Assembly: GCF_900130125.1 (NCBI RefSeq)
Contig: NZ_FQXY01000006.1
Coordinates: forward strand, 1 to 64,000
Length of the DNA stretch: 64,000 bases
DNA from: Bacteroides congonensis
GTDB taxonomy: Bacteria; Bacteroidota; Bacteroidia; Bacteroidales; Bacteroidaceae
Reading direction: 5' to 3'
How positions within the stretch are numbered: position 1 is the first letter of the stretch; each line of letters begins with the position of its first letter. Position numbers and translations under genes: made by a program. The notes under the pieces were generated by a model. That model made no database searches. It was given only the letters and a program-made list of their open reading frames with translations, and was not told the origin of the DNA. Of the stretch, positions 26,001 to 35,976 are shown piece by piece.

Positions 26001-28853
26001 GAGCAGTCGCCACAGTTCAAGGAGCGGCTGACGACGATGTATAACCGCAAGTTCAACTGTTTCGTGCGCCCGAAGTATGACGGCTCGCATCAGACTTTTC
26101 CCGACCTCAATCTGAAAGGGCTGGCAAGCCGGGGCATCAGGAGCGTCTATCCCTCGCAGATGGATTGCGTCTGGATGCTGAAACAGAACGGCGGCGGAAT
26201 TTGTGACCACGAGGTTGGAACCGGCAAGACGCTGATAATGTGCATCGCCGCGCATGAAATGAAGCGTCTGAACTTGGCGCACAAGCCGATGATTATCGGG
26301 CTGAAAGCCAATGTTGCGGAGATTGCCGCCACCTATCAAGCGGCATATCCCAACGCGAGGATTCTGTACGCTTCGGAGAAAGACTTTTCGACCGCCAACC
26401 GCGTGCGTTTCTTCAACAACATCAAGAACAACGACTACGATTGTGTCATTATGTCGCACGACCAGTTCGGCAAGATACCGCAGTCGCCGGAGTTGCAGCA
26501 GCGCATCCTGCAAGCGGAGCTTGACACGGTGGAGGAAAACCTCGAAGTGCTGCGCCAGCAGGGAAAGAACGTATCGCGGGCGATGCTGAAAGGTCTGGAG
26601 AAGCGCAAGCATAACCTTGAAGCGAAATTGGAGAAGGTGGAACACGCCATAAAGTCACGCACGGACGACGTGGTGGACTTCAAGCAGATGGGCATCGACC
26701 ACATTTTCATTGATGAATCGCACCAGTTCAAGAATCTGACTTTCAACACGCGCCACGACCGTGTGGCGGGATTGGGGAACAGCGAGGGAAGCCAGAAGGC
26801 ACTGAACATGCTCTTTGCTATCCGCACCATACAGGAGCGCACGGGCAAGGACTTGGGGGCGACCTTCCTCTCCGGCACGACTATCAGCAACTCGCTGACT
26901 GAGCTGTACCTGCTGTTCAAGTACCTGCGCCCGAAGGAGCTGGAACGGCAGGACATTCGATGTTTTGATGCGTGGTCGGCGATATTTGCCAAGAAGACAA
27001 CGGATTTTGAGTTCAACGTGACGAACAACGTGGTGCAGAAGGAGCGTTTCCGCTACTTCATCAAAGTGCCGGAGCTTGCCGCCTTCTATAATGAAATCAC
27101 GGACTACCGCACGGCGGAGGATGTGGGCGTGGACCGTCCCAACAAAAACGAGATACTGCACCACATACCGCCCACGCCGGAGCAGGAGGACTTCATACAG
27201 AAGCTGATGCAATTCGCCAAGACGGGCGACGCCACCCTGTTGGGCAGACTGCCGCTTTCGGAAACGGAGGAAAAGGCGAAGATGCTTATCGCCACGGACT
27301 ATGCCCGGAAGATGGCACTCGACATGCGCATGATAGACCCGCATTACGAAGACCACCCCGACAACAAGGCGAGCCACTGTGCCAAAATAATCGCGGAGTA
27401 TTATCAAAAATACGACGCGCAGAAAGGCACGCAGTTCGTTTTCTCTGACTTGGGGACTTACCAGCCGGGCGATGGGTGGAACGTCTATTCGGAAATCAAG
27501 CGCAAACTGACGGAGGACTACGGCATACCGCCAAGCGAGGTGCGCTTCATTCAGGAGTGCAAGACCGACAAGGCTCGGAAGGCGGTGATAGATGCCATGA
27601 ACGCCGGGACGGTGCGTGTGCTGTTCGGCTCCACCTCCATGCTCGGAACGGGTGTGAACGCACAAAAAAGGTGTGTCGCCATCCATCATTTGGATACGCC
27701 TTGGCGACCGTCCGACCTGCAACAGCGTGACGGACGGGGAGTTAGAGCAGGCAACGAGATTGCCAAGCATTTTGCCGGGAACAACGTGGATGTCATCATC
27801 TATGCGGTGGAAAAGTCACTGGACAGCTACAAGTTCAACCTGCTGCACTGCAAGCAGACGTTCATCTCGCAGCTCAAAAGCGGGGCGATGGGCGCGCGTA
27901 CCATCGACGAGGGTGCTATGGACGAGAAATCGGGCATGAACTTTTCGGAGTACATGGCGTTACTATCCGGCAATACCGACCTTTTGGACAAGGCGAAACT
28001 GGAAAAACGTATCGCCTCGCTCGAAGGGGAACGCAAGTCGTTCAACAAGGGCAAGCGTGATTCGGAGTTCAAGCTGGAATCGAAGACCCGCGAGCTGGGC
28101 AACAACACAGCTTTCATAGATGCCATGACGGAGGACTGGAACCGCTTCCTCTCTGTGGTGCAGACCGACAAGGAGGGCAATCACCTTAATATAATAAAGG
28201 TGGACGGAGTGGATTCCGCCGATGAGAAAGTCATCGGAAAGCGTTTGCAGGAGATAGCCAAGAATGCCACGACCGGAGGGTTGTACACGCAGGTTGGAGA
28301 GTTTTACGGTTTCCCGATAAAGGTGGTCAGCGAAAGGATACTCAAAGAGGGATTGGAGTTTACCGACAACCGCTTCGTGGTCGAGGGGAACTACAAGTAC
28401 ACCTACAACAACGGGCATCTGGCGCTGGCTGACCCGTTGGCCGCCGCCCGCAACTTCCTCAACGCGATTGAGAGAATCCCCTCCATCATCGACCAGTATA
28501 AAGCGAAGAATGAGGTCTTGGAACGTGAGATACCGCAGTTGCAGGAGATAGCAGGCAAGGTGTGGAAGAAGGAGGAAGAACTGAAACAGTTGAAGTCCGA
28601 ACTTGCCGCCCTTGACCGCAAGATACAGCTGGAACTTGCGCCGCCTACACCCGAAATCACCGAAAAGGAGCATGAAGGGCAACAGGTCAAACCGGAAGCG
28701 AAAGGTGTGCGAAACGGTATCAGGCAATATCCCGAAGATACATCACCGCAAATACGCAATCCATCGGAAAGTATTATCGCCAATCACACCATAACTGGGC
28801 ATCCGGGGCTGTATGCCAAGGAGGAAACCCGGTCCAAAGGATTGAAAATATAA
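23031..28853 (+). CDS. Giant N6-DNA methylase/SNF2-type helicase fusion (BmhA-like)
   Basis: 1940 residues. An N-terminal adenine methyltransferase domain shows motif [10 protein letters not shown] (131-139) and motif IV SNIPF (about 194). A proline/lysine-rich linker (about 400-610) leads into a superfamily-2 helicase: Walker A in HEVGTGKT (about 1063), DESH box in [11 protein letters not shown] (about 1227), LSGTTISNS, and the motif V-VI block [10 protein letters not shown] then [12 protein letters not shown] (about 1568). A coiled-coil tail follows. Similar methylase genes called bmhA in CTn341 sit at the same place. It probably protects or remodels incoming transposon DNA; there is no partner restriction nuclease gene, so it may be an antirestriction or maintenance factor. 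Confidence 0.85.
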   Translation: MAFNRKQRLRDNIEAIRTAFILERERRTATAEEQAILRKYCGFGGLKCILNPAKELTDAVHWAKSDLELFAPTVELYRLVREHSKDETEYKRYVDAMKQSVLTAFYTPPEITGTIADVLHEHGIRPDRVLEPSAGVGAFVDAVLENKPDADIMAFEKDLMTGKILGHLHPDQKVRVQGFEKIEKPFTDYFDLAISNIPFGDVAVFDPEFTGSQDPARRSAPKAIHNYFFLKSLDAVREGGIVAFITSQGVLDAPSNAPIREYMMRNANLVGVARLPNNLFTDNAGTEVGSDLIILQKNSGKNGELYYNEKLFMQTEQTPIGTSVNGYVWSISSLSNTDLIRGTDPYGKPAYQLIHRGGIGQMADDLREHLNIELPQLDIELYEMHNLHPAQVKNTVTEPIFTPVVTPEIQPLTEMAVKPEAVTPQPEEEKPEIEPRRPDYSAGVQLSLLDLWGMTEEVRKQEAPAKKKKTARKESTARRMSPKPQAQVTPKVTTAPPPSAALLTENRDSHETKSVSVAAKADPDDIYATLDWDTNPPINGFYEMMMDLTPERRKELRRLAAQHQEKRQHVTGVKAAPEQETRRPKTQPEIAANPAAPATETAATSLFPEMEAEKPKEEPLYLSPRPFNGLLEPHYRDGSMVLDASRNLGYLKDLTLYGATFQPLDLTGYQKEKAMLYVSLRDSYERLYRYEAEYHDEGSAQRGALNTCYDEFVMRYGNLNAKQNVKLVMMDAGGRDILSLERAEDGRFVKADIFERPVSFSVESHANVSSPEEALSASLNKFGTVNLDYMREITDSTEEGLLDALKGRIFYNPLVTGYEIKDRFIAGNVIEKAERIKAWMGDNPENGRMPEVKQALEALKEAEPQRISFEDLDFNFGERWIPTGVYAAYMSHLFDTDVKIAYSASMDEFSVACGYRTMKITDEFLVKGYYRNYDGMHLLKHALHNTCPDMMKSIGRDEHGNDIKVRDSEGIQLANAKIDEIRNGFSEWLEEQSPQFKERLTTMYNRKFNCFVRPKYDGSHQTFPDLNLKGLASRGIRSVYPSQMDCVWMLKQNGGGICDHEVGTGKTLIMCIAAHEMKRLNLAHKPMIIGLKANVAEIAATYQAAYPNARILYASEKDFSTANRVRFFNNIKNNDYDCVIMSHDQFGKIPQSPELQQRILQAELDTVEENLEVLRQQGKNVSRAMLKGLEKRKHNLEAKLEKVEHAIKSRTDDVVDFKQMGIDHIFIDESHQFKNLTFNTRHDRVAGLGNSEGSQKALNMLFAIRTIQERTGKDLGATFLSGTTISNSLTELYLLFKYLRPKELERQDIRCFDAWSAIFAKKTTDFEFNVTNNVVQKERFRYFIKVPELAAFYNEITDYRTAEDVGVDRPNKNEILHHIPPTPEQEDFIQKLMQFAKTGDATLLGRLPLSETEEKAKMLIATDYARKMALDMRMIDPHYEDHPDNKASHCAKIIAEYYQKYDAQKGTQFVFSDLGTYQPGDGWNVYSEIKRKLTEDYGIPPSEVRFIQECKTDKARKAVIDAMNAGTVRVLFGSTSMLGTGVNAQKRCVAIHHLDTPWRPSDLQQRDGRGVRAGNEIAKHFAGNNVDVIIYAVEKSLDSYKFNLLHCKQTFISQLKSGAMGARTIDEGAMDEKSGMNFSEYMALLSGNTDLLDKAKLEKRIASLEGERKSFNKGKRDSEFKLESKTRELGNNTAFIDAMTEDWNRFLSVVQTDKEGNHLNIIKVDGVDSADEKVIGKRLQEIAKNATTGGLYTQVGEFYGFPIKVVSERILKEGLEFTDNRFVVEGNYKYTYNNGHLALADPLAAARNFLNAIERIPSIIDQYKAKNEVLEREIPQLQEIAGKVWKKEEELKQLKSELAALDRKIQLELAPPTPEITEKEHEGQQVKPEAKGVRNGIRQYPEDTSPQIRNPSESIIANHTITGHPGLYAKEETRSKGLKI

Positions 28854-28876
28854 CCTTAGGAATTTTATCTGAAGTA

Positions 28877-28982
28877 TTAATAAGGGCTATCCCAAAAGGT
28901 CTAAAAGTAAATTTTATCCTTTCTGCAAGTATCTGTAGGATGGCAACTGCATTTTTTTTCTTTTTGGGCAGCCCTTATTAAA
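28877..28982. repeat. 106-bp inverted-repeat element, MITE-like
   Basis: TTAATAAGGGCT at 28877 begins a 22-bp stretch continuing to about 28898 that is matched, inverted and with two or three differences, by the stretch ending at 28982. The ends GGGCT(A/G)(T/C)CCAAAA resemble terminal repeats of some Bacteroides insertion sequences. The T-rich right arm could also act as a terminator for the long upstream gene. Confidence 0.5.
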
Positions 28983-29059
28983 ATTTATTCTTATTTTAGG
29001 TTATATACATTCATGTCCATTTATGTAAAAAATCCTGCTGACCTTGTTTATGTCTTGTC

Positions 29060-29290
29060 AGTCACCATTTGCAAAACCATATTTGACCCTCAAAGAGGCT
29101 GAATTTGATAAGCAACTTGCTACATACTCATAATAAGGAGCTAAATAGAACACGAATGGGAAATACTCAAATGCCAAACTAAAGAAGATATTGGCCAAAA
29201 TAAACGTTATACCGAGAGAGAAACTTGATTTTTTTCAACTTCCTAAAACGTTGTTGTTCAAACATTTCTACTTATTTGTACTTACCAGTT
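29060..29290 (+). pseudogene. Remnant of a decayed reading frame
   Basis: Read in one frame from about 29060, the DNA gives protein-like sequence (TLKEAEFDKQLATYS, then NAKLKKILAKINVIPREKLDFF) broken by two stop codons and without a start. I cannot name the family. It lies between the MITE-like repeat and the tetQ promoter. It may be chance; confidence is low. Confidence 0.25.
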
Positions 29291-29347
29291 GAACCTACGC
29301 TTCCCTAATAAAATGTCTATGGTAAAAAGTTAAAAAATCCTCCCACT

Positions 29348-29378
29348 TTTGTTAGATATATTTTTTTGTGTAATTTTG
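29348..29378 (+). promoter_or_regulatory. tetQ-rteA-rteB promoter
   Basis: TTTG (29348-29351) and TAATTTTG (29371-29378) are separated by 19 bp, the ideal Bacteroides -33/-7 arrangement. Transcription should start near 29385 and run through tetQ, rteA and rteB. Confidence 0.8.
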
Positions 29379-29386
29379 TAATCGTT

Positions 29387-29398
29387 ATGCGGCAGTAA
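29387..29398 (+). promoter_or_regulatory. tetQ leader peptide (3 codons) and attenuator
   Basis: ATG CGG CAG TAA begins almost at the transcription start. A three-residue leader is what the published tetQ translational attenuation model calls for. Downstream, GTAG (29431-29434) can pair with CTAC (29445-29448), bringing the GAGGAGG at 29449-29455 into an imperfect hairpin. Stalled ribosomes on the leader would favour a different fold and free tetQ translation. Confidence 0.6.
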
Positions 29399-29512
29399 TA
29401 ATATACATATTAATACGAGTTAGTAATCCTGTAGTTCTCACATGCTACGAGGAGGTATTAAAAGGTGCGTTTCGACAATGCATCTATTGTAGTATATTAT
29501 TGCTTAATCCAA

Positions 29513-31438
29513 ATGAATATTATAAATTTAGGAATTCTTGCTCACATTGATGCAGGAAAAACTTCCGTAACCGAGAATCTGCTGTTTGCCAGTGGAGCAA
29601 CGGAAAAGTGCGGCCGTGTGGATAATGGTGACACCATAACAGACTCTATGGATATAGAGAAACGTAGAGGAATTACTGTTCGGGCTTCTACGACATCTAT
29701 TATCTGGAATGGAGTGAAATGCAATATCATTGACACTCCGGGACACATGGATTTTATTGCGGAAGTGGAGCGGACATTCAAAATGCTTGATGGAGCAGTC
29801 CTCATCTTATCCGCAAAGGAAGGCATACAAGCGCAAACAAAGTTGCTGTTCAATACTTTACAAAAACTGCAAATCCCGACAATTATATTTATCAATAAAA
29901 TTGACCGTGACGGTGTGAATTTAGAGCGTTTGTATCTGGATATAAAAACAAATCTGTCTCAAGATGTCCTGTTTATGCAAACTGTTGTCGATGGATTGGT
30001 TTATCCGATTTGCTCCCAAACATATATAAAGGAAGAATACAAAGAATTTGTATGCAACCATGACGACAATATATTAGAACGATATTTGGCGGATAGCGAA
30101 ATTTCACCGGCTGATTATTGGAATACGATAATCGATCTTGTGGCAAAAGCCAAAGTCTATCCGGTACTACATGGATCAGCAATGTTCAATATCGGTATCA
30201 ATGAGTTGTTGGACGCCATCTCTTCTTTTATACTTCCTCCAGAATCAGTCTCAAACAGACTTTCAGCTTATCTCTATAAGATAGAGCATGACCCCAAAGG
30301 ACATAAAAGAAGTTTTCTAAAAATAATTGACGGAAGTCTGAGACTTCGAGACATTGTAAGAATCAACGATTCGGAAAAATTCATCAAGATTAAAAATCTA
30401 AAGACTATTTATCAGGGCAGAGAGATAAATGTTGATGAAGTGGGGGCCAATGATATCGCGATTGTAGAAGATATGGAAGATTTTCGAATCGGAGATTATT
30501 TAGGTACTAAACCTTGTTTGATTCAAGGGTTATCTCATCAGCATCCCGCTCTCAAATCCTCCGTCCGGCCAGACAGGTCCGAAGAGAGAAGCAAGGTGAT
30601 ATCCGCTCTGAATACATTGTGGATTGAAGACCCGTCTTTGTCCTTTTCCATAAACTCATATAGTGATGAATTGGAAATCTCGTTATATGGTTTGACACAA
30701 AAGGAAATCATACAGACATTGCTGGAAGAACGATTTTCCGTAAAGGTCCATTTTGATGAGATCAAGACTATCTACAAAGAACGACCTGTAAAAAAGGTCA
30801 ATAAGATTATTCAGATCGAAGTGCCACCCAACCCTTACTGGGCCACAATAGGGCTGACGCTTGAACCCTTGCCGTTAGGGACAGGGTTGCAAATCGAAAG
30901 TGACATCTCCTATGGTTATCTGAACCATTCTTTTCAAAATGCCGTTTTTGAAGGGATTCGTATGTCTTGCCAATCTGGTTTACATGGATGGGAAGTGACT
31001 GATCTGAAAGTAACTTTTACTCAAGCCGAGTATTATAGCCCGGTAAGTACACCTGCTGATTTCAGACAGCTGACCCCTTATGTCTTCAGGCTGGCCTTGC
31101 AACAGTCAGGTGTGGACATTCTCGAACCGATGCTCTATTTTGAGTTGCAGATACCCCAAGCGGCAAGTTCCAAAGCTATTACAGATTTGCAAAAAATGAT
31201 GTCTGAGATTAAAGGTATCAGTTGTAATAATGAGTGGTGTCTTATTGAAGGGAAAGTTCCATTAAATACAAGTAAAGACTATGCCTCAGAAGTAAGTTCA
31301 TACACTAAAGGCTTAGGCACTTTTATGGTTAAGCCGTGTGGGTATCAAATAACAAAAGGTGGTTATTCTGATAATACCCGTATGGAAGAAAAGGATAAAC
31401 TTTTATTCATGTTTGAAAAATCAGTATCATCAAAATAA
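29513..31438 (+). CDS. tetQ: Tet(Q) ribosomal protection protein
   Basis: 641 residues from ATG 29513, the classical Tet(Q) length. EF-G-like GTPase that removes tetracycline from the ribosome. G motifs: [12 protein letters not shown] (P-loop), IDTPGHMDF (G3) and INKIDRDG (G4), followed by EF-G domains II-V. The sequence agrees with Tet(Q) from memory over its full length. A GTG at 29465, 9 nt after a good GAGGAGG, would add 16 residues, and databases also list a 657-residue form; I prefer 29513 because the EF-G homology begins there. The stop overlaps the rteA ATG (TAATG), so the three genes are coupled. Confidence 0.97.
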   Translation: MNIINLGILAHIDAGKTSVTENLLFASGATEKCGRVDNGDTITDSMDIEKRRGITVRASTTSIIWNGVKCNIIDTPGHMDFIAEVERTFKMLDGAVLILSAKEGIQAQTKLLFNTLQKLQIPTIIFINKIDRDGVNLERLYLDIKTNLSQDVLFMQTVVDGLVYPICSQTYIKEEYKEFVCNHDDNILERYLADSEISPADYWNTIIDLVAKAKVYPVLHGSAMFNIGINELLDAISSFILPPESVSNRLSAYLYKIEHDPKGHKRSFLKIIDGSLRLRDIVRINDSEKFIKIKNLKTIYQGREINVDEVGANDIAIVEDMEDFRIGDYLGTKPCLIQGLSHQHPALKSSVRPDRSEERSKVISALNTLWIEDPSLSFSINSYSDELEISLYGLTQKEIIQTLLEERFSVKVHFDEIKTIYKERPVKKVNKIIQIEVPPNPYWATIGLTLEPLPLGTGLQIESDISYGYLNHSFQNAVFEGIRMSCQSGLHGWEVTDLKVTFTQAEYYSPVSTPADFRQLTPYVFRLALQQSGVDILEPMLYFELQIPQAASSKAITDLQKMMSEIKGISCNNEWCLIEGKVPLNTSKDYASEVSSYTKGLGTFMVKPCGYQITKGGYSDNTRMEEKDKLLFMFEKSVSSK

Positions 31439-33756
31439 TGGAACGATCCAGGAATTTCTATAAGACAATACGGTTGGGGTATATACTTATCTCCGTTCTT
31501 ATCGGATGTATAGCATATAATAGCTTCTATGAATGGCAGGAGATAGAAGCATTAGAACTTGACAATAAAAAAATAGACGAGTTCCGAAAAGAGATAAACA
31601 ATATCAATATTCAAATGATAAAATTCTCTCTATTTGGTGAAACAATACTGGAATGGAACGATAAAGATATCGAACATTACCATGCACAGCGTATGGCAAT
31701 GGACAGTATGCTCTGCCGTTTCAAAGCTACCTATCCGGCAGAGCGTATAGACAGCGTACGCCATCTTCTCGAAGATAAGGAACGGCAGATGTGCCAAATC
31801 GTGCAGATACTTGAACAGCAACAAGCCATCAACGATAAGATAACCCGTCAAGTACCCGTAATCGCGCAGAAAAGTGTGCAAGAACAACCCAAGAAACCTA
31901 AACGAAAAGGATTCTTGGGCATCTTCGGCAAAAAGGAAGAAGCGAAACCAACTGTGACTACCACGATGTACCGTTCCTTTAACCGGAATATGAGAACCGA
32001 ACAACAGGCGCAAAGCCGTCGCTTATCGGTTCATGCCGATAGCCTTGCCGCACGAAATGCGGAACTTAACAGGCAACTGCAAGGACTGGTTGTTCAAATA
32101 GACGGGAAAGTACAAACTGACCTACAAAAGCGGGAAGCCGAGATAACAGCCATGCGGGAACGGTCGTTCATTCAGATTGGGGGCTTGACAGGGTTCGTTA
32201 TACTGCTACTGGTCATATCATATATCATCATACACCGAAATGCCAACCGCATCAAGCGATATAAACAGGAAACCGCAGATTTAATCGAGCGACTGCAACA
32301 AATGGCAAAGCGAAACGAGGCACTGATAGCCTCTCGCAAGAAAGCCGTACATACCATTACCCATGAATTACGCACACCGCTGACTACAATAACGGGCTAT
32401 GCCGGACTGATACCAAAAAACTTCGATACGGATAAAACCGGGATGTATATCCGAAATATTCAGCAATCCTCCGACCGTATGCGTGAAATGCTTAATACTC
32501 TTCTGAGTTTCTTCCGGCTGGACAACGGCAAGGAACAGCCTAATTTCTACACGTGTAGGATTTCATCAATAGCGCATACGCTCGAATCAGAGTTTATGCC
32601 AATTGCCATAAACAAGGGACTTGCTCTTACTGTGACGAATCACACGGATGCTGTTGTCTTGACCGATAAGGAACGTATTCTACAAATTGGAAATAACCTG
32701 CTGTCAAATGCCATCAAGTTCACTGAGAACGGTGGCGTTTCTCTGACAATGGGGTATGATAACGGTTTGCTGAAGCTAATCGTCAAAGATACAGGAACGG
32801 GCATGACCGAAGAGGAGCAACAACGTATATTCGGTGCGTTTGAACGTCTGTCAAACGCCGCCACAAAAGACGGCTTCGGACTGGGATTGTCCATCGTGCA
32901 GCGTATCGTGGCAATGCTCGGCGGTACAGTACGGCTGGAGAGCGAAAAAGGTAAAGGTAGCCGTTTCACAGTGGAAATACCCATGCAGACAGCTGAGGAA
33001 CTGCCGGAACAGATAAATAGAACACAGATTCATCATATCCGTACATTCCATAATGTTATTGCCATCGACAATGACGAAGTGCTGCTTCTGATGCTGAAAG
33101 AAATGTATGCACAGGAGGGAATACACTGCTATACCTGCACCGATGCTGCGGAGCTGATGGAAATGATACGTCGGAACGAATATAGTCTGCTGCTGACGGA
33201 TCTGAATATGCCGGATATAAACGGTTTCGAGTTGCTGGAACTGTTGCGCACTTCCAACGTTGGCAATTCAAGGGATATCCCGGTAGTCGTGATAACAGCT
33301 TCGGGCAGTTGCGGCAAAGAGGAACTTATAGAACATGGATTCACAGAATGCCTGTTCAAGCCGTTCTCCATATCTGAACTGATGGAGATTTCAAATAAAT
33401 GTGCCATGAATGCGGCACAAAATGAAAAGCCGGATTTCACATCCCTGCTATCCTACGGCAATGAATCCGTCATGCTGGAGAAACTGATTACGGAAACCGA
33501 GAAGGAAATGCAGGCGGTTCGGGAGGCGAAACAACGGAAAGACCTTCAGGAGCTGGACGCCCTTACACACCACCTGCGCAGCTCGTGGGAGATACTCCGT
33601 GCCGACCAGCCGTTAAGGGAACTTTATAAACAGCTTCATGGAAGTGCCGCTCCCGACTATGAAGCATTGAACAAAGCCGTGACTGCCGTATTGGATAAGG
33701 GTTCGGAGATAATCCAACAGGCAAAAGAAGAAAGGAGAAAATACAACAATGGTTAA
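31438..33756 (+). CDS. rteA: RteA hybrid sensor histidine kinase
   Basis: 772 residues. Membrane segments about 12-30 and 246-266 enclose a helical periplasmic domain. HisKA phosphoacceptor His309 in THELRTPLTT; ATPase boxes NNLLSNAIKF (N), DTGTGM (G1) and GFGLGLSIVQRI (G2). A receiver domain follows with Asp588 in LLTDLNMPDINGFELL, then an HPt-like helix with His711/His712. It phosphorylates RteB; the tetracycline signal itself acts at tetQ translation and not clearly on RteA. Overlaps tetQ by one base and rteB by eight. Length and domain order match RteA of CTnDOT. Confidence 0.95.
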   Translation: MERSRNFYKTIRLGYILISVLIGCIAYNSFYEWQEIEALELDNKKIDEFRKEINNINIQMIKFSLFGETILEWNDKDIEHYHAQRMAMDSMLCRFKATYPAERIDSVRHLLEDKERQMCQIVQILEQQQAINDKITRQVPVIAQKSVQEQPKKPKRKGFLGIFGKKEEAKPTVTTTMYRSFNRNMRTEQQAQSRRLSVHADSLAARNAELNRQLQGLVVQIDGKVQTDLQKREAEITAMRERSFIQIGGLTGFVILLLVISYIIIHRNANRIKRYKQETADLIERLQQMAKRNEALIASRKKAVHTITHELRTPLTTITGYAGLIPKNFDTDKTGMYIRNIQQSSDRMREMLNTLLSFFRLDNGKEQPNFYTCRISSIAHTLESEFMPIAINKGLALTVTNHTDAVVLTDKERILQIGNNLLSNAIKFTENGGVSLTMGYDNGLLKLIVKDTGTGMTEEEQQRIFGAFERLSNAATKDGFGLGLSIVQRIVAMLGGTVRLESEKGKGSRFTVEIPMQTAEELPEQINRTQIHHIRTFHNVIAIDNDEVLLLMLKEMYAQEGIHCYTCTDAAELMEMIRRNEYSLLLTDLNMPDINGFELLELLRTSNVGNSRDIPVVVITASGSCGKEELIEHGFTECLFKPFSISELMEISNKCAMNAAQNEKPDFTSLLSYGNESVMLEKLITETEKEMQAVREAKQRKDLQELDALTHHLRSSWEILRADQPLRELYKQLHGSAAPDYEALNKAVTAVLDKGSEIIQQAKEERRKYNNG

Positions 33757-35071
33757 AACAAAAATCATCGTGGTGGAAGATAATATCGTGTATTGCGAAT
33801 TTGTCTGCAACCTGCTGGCACGTGAGAAATTCCGTACAGTGCAGGCTTTCCACCTCTTGACAGCGAAGAAACATCTGCAACAAGCCGCTGACGGTGACAT
33901 AGTGGTTTCAGACCTTCGCTTACCTGACGGCAACGGTATCGACCTGCTTCGTTGGATGCGCAAGGAAGGCATGACGCAGCCGTTCATCATTATGACCGAC
34001 TATGCCGAAGTGCATACGGCTGTGGAAAGTATGAAACTCGGCTCGCTGGATTATATACCCAAACAGCTTGTGGAGGACAAACTTGTCCCATTACTCCGCA
34101 CCATATTGAAAGAACGCAATGTCGGACGGAGCCGTATGCCCGTGTTTGCTCGTGACGGTTCAGCCTTCCGGAAAATCATGCACCGGATAAGGCTGGTAGC
34201 ACCAACTGACATGAGCGTACTGATATTCGGTGAGAACGGCACGGGCAAGGAGCATATCGCCCACCATCTGCATGACAAAAGCAAGCGTTCTGGCAAACCG
34301 TTTGTGCCTGTGGACTGCGGATCGTTAAACAAAGAGCTTGCTCCATCGGCATTTTTCGGACACGTCAAAGGCGCATTCACCGGTGCGGACAGTGCCAAGA
34401 AAGGATATTTCCATGAAGCCGAAGGCGGCACGCTGTTTTTGGACGAGGTGGGCAACCTTGCACTGGAAACCCAGCAGATGCTTCTGCGTGCCATACAAGA
34501 GCGGCGATACCGTCCCGTTGGTGATAAAACGGATAGAAGTTTCAACGTCCGTATCATCGCAGCCACCAACGAGAATCTGGAAAAGGCGGTCAATGAAAAG
34601 CGTTTCCGTCAGGACTTACTGTACCGTCTGCACGACTTCGAGATAACCGTACCGCCATTGCGTGACTGTCAGGAGGACATCATGCCGCTGGCGGAGTTCT
34701 TCCGCGAGATTGCCAACAATGAATTGGAGTGCAAGGTTAGCGGATTCAGCTCCGAAGCACGGAAAGCGTTGCTGACCAATTCATGGCCGGGCAACGTGCG
34801 CGAGCTTCGGCAGAAAATCATGGGTGCGGTGTTGCAGGCTCAGACGGGACTTGTCACAAAAGAGTATCTGGAGCTTGGGATAACCGAAACAACCTCTGTT
34901 ACCGGCTTCTCCCTACGCAACGACGAGGAAGATAAAGAGCGGATTATACGCGCTTTGAAGCAGGCTGACGGGAACCGGAAGGTCGCCGCCGAACTGCTTG
35001 GAATAGGCAGAACAACACTCTATAACAAGCTGGAAGAATATGGATTGAAGTATAAATTTGAGCAATCATAG
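33749..35071 (+). CDS. rteB: RteB response regulator, NtrC type
   Basis: 440 residues. Receiver domain with Asp55 in IVVSDLRLPD; AAA+ domain with Walker A GENGTGKE, the GAFTGA loop and Walker B TLFLDEVGNL; C-terminal Fis-type HTH (KVAAELLGIGRTTLYNKL). The GAFTGA loop normally contacts sigma-54. RteB is known to activate rteC in CTnDOT. Last gene of the tetQ-rteA-rteB operon; overlaps rteA by eight bases, so its level follows tetQ translation. A new promoter lies 20 bp downstream. Confidence 0.95.
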   Translation: MVKTKIIVVEDNIVYCEFVCNLLAREKFRTVQAFHLLTAKKHLQQAADGDIVVSDLRLPDGNGIDLLRWMRKEGMTQPFIIMTDYAEVHTAVESMKLGSLDYIPKQLVEDKLVPLLRTILKERNVGRSRMPVFARDGSAFRKIMHRIRLVAPTDMSVLIFGENGTGKEHIAHHLHDKSKRSGKPFVPVDCGSLNKELAPSAFFGHVKGAFTGADSAKKGYFHEAEGGTLFLDEVGNLALETQQMLLRAIQERRYRPVGDKTDRSFNVRIIAATNENLEKAVNEKRFRQDLLYRLHDFEITVPPLRDCQEDIMPLAEFFREIANNELECKVSGFSSEARKALLTNSWPGNVRELRQKIMGAVLQAQTGLVTKEYLELGITETTSVTGFSLRNDEEDKERIIRALKQADGNRKVAAELLGIGRTTLYNKLEEYGLKYKFEQS

Positions 35072-35093
35072 CCCGCAATTCGCTGAAAATGGC

Positions 35094-35101
35094 TATCTTT
35101 G
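35094..35101 (+). promoter_or_regulatory. -7 element downstream of rteB
   Basis: TATCTTTG, matching TAnnTTTG. The sequence upstream (CGCTGAAAATGGC) resembles that before the AlbA-like gene promoter at 36715, GCGAAAAGCAC. Transcription would start near 35108. Confidence 0.55.
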
Positions 35102-35107
35102 CATGAC

Positions 35108-35326
35108 ATATTAGAAGGTAACGGCGATTGGCAGAGCCTTTTGCCGCCTATATATAACATAAGACCGCAAGGCGTTTCGAGCGAAAATCTGGTAAATTGA
35201 CACTACGGAGACGATTGCGTGATGCTTATGCTATGCCTACGCATAGCGTGCATTCACGTACTCTCCGTAAAAGGCTTTACCAGAGCCGTCGCTTGAAAGT
35301 AGTGTGATTTGCACGCTACTTTTTTG
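35108..35326 (+). ncRNA. Candidate structured RNA between rteB and RibD-like gene
   Basis: A nearly continuous nested hairpin occupies 35189-35283: CTGGTAAA/TTTACCAG, TACGGAGA/TCTCCGTA, CGTGATGC/GCATTCACG (one bulge) and GCTATGC/GCATAGC with loop CTAC. A rho-independent terminator follows at 35296-35326. With the promoter at 35094 this makes a transcript of about 220 nt, ending 27 bp before the next ATG. It could be a stand-alone small RNA or a leader controlling the next gene. Confidence 0.6.
35296..35326 (+). terminator. Terminator of the structured RNA
   Basis: AAAGTAGTGTG pairs with CACGCTACTTT (one T-G pair) around loop ATTTG, followed by T's. Confidence 0.8.
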
Positions 35327-35352
35327 CCCTTGCCCAACGAAAGGAAACGATA

Positions 35353-35766
35353 ATGGGTAAAGTACAGATTCTTGCCGTCCTCACGATGGACGGTTGTCAA
35401 AGCTCCGAGTTATGTTGCAAAGCGTATAAGGAACTGCGCCTTGAAGATTGCGGTATCAATGAGATAAGGGAAAACGCCCTTTATCATATCACACCGGATT
35501 ATTCCATCTCCATGCTTGACGAATGGCGGAAATCCACAACAGACATCTGCTATCTGGCGGAAGTCACTCCTGAAAAAGCGGACTACATCAACGGGCTGCT
35601 GCGTATGCGTGTGGTGGATGAAATCATACTTTACACGATTCCTTTCATTGCCGGAACGGGAAAGCGTTTCTTCCAATCCGCCTTGCCGCAGGAACAATGG
35701 ACGCTGACCTCACAGAAGGTGTACCGCAACGGAGTGGTCCGCCATATCTATAAAGCGTGCGTTTGA
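35353..35766 (+). CDS. RibD C-terminal/dihydrofolate reductase-like protein
   Basis: 137 residues. The segment MRVVDEIILYTIPFIAGTGKRFF is typical of the RibD C-terminal (DHFR-like) fold, where GTGKRFF ends the nucleotide-binding part. At 137 residues it is shorter than the usual 170-200 and the N-terminus (ILAVLTMDGCQSS) carries an unusual Cys pair. It may be a small reductase of unknown substrate. Preceded by the structured RNA and terminator, followed by a terminator at 35858. Not part of the published regulatory cascade as I know it. Confidence 0.65.
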   Translation: MGKVQILAVLTMDGCQSSELCCKAYKELRLEDCGINEIRENALYHITPDYSISMLDEWRKSTTDICYLAEVTPEKADYINGLLRMRVVDEIILYTIPFIAGTGKRFFQSALPQEQWTLTSQKVYRNGVVRHIYKACV

Positions 35767-35857
35767 TGTCCATAAAATGGACGAATGTTCAGCAAATGAA
35801 CACTTTAAGCTGAATACAATTCCTTTCAGATAAATAAATCGCGAAATTATCACTCTG

Positions 35858-35897
35858 AAATCCAGCACCTTGCAGAGAGCGTGCCGGATTTTTTATT
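35858..35897 (+). terminator. Terminator after RibD-like gene
   Basis: AAATCCAGCAC (35858-35868) pairs with GTGCCGGATTT (35881-35891) with one mismatch, then a T-rich tail. It ends transcription ahead of rteC. Confidence 0.75.
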
Positions 35898-35976
35898 TTA
35901 TGGACACGCTTTTTGCCAATCATATTCATGTGCGCATACCGAAAAACAGAGTGTAAAATTTCAAAATTGACAGGAC

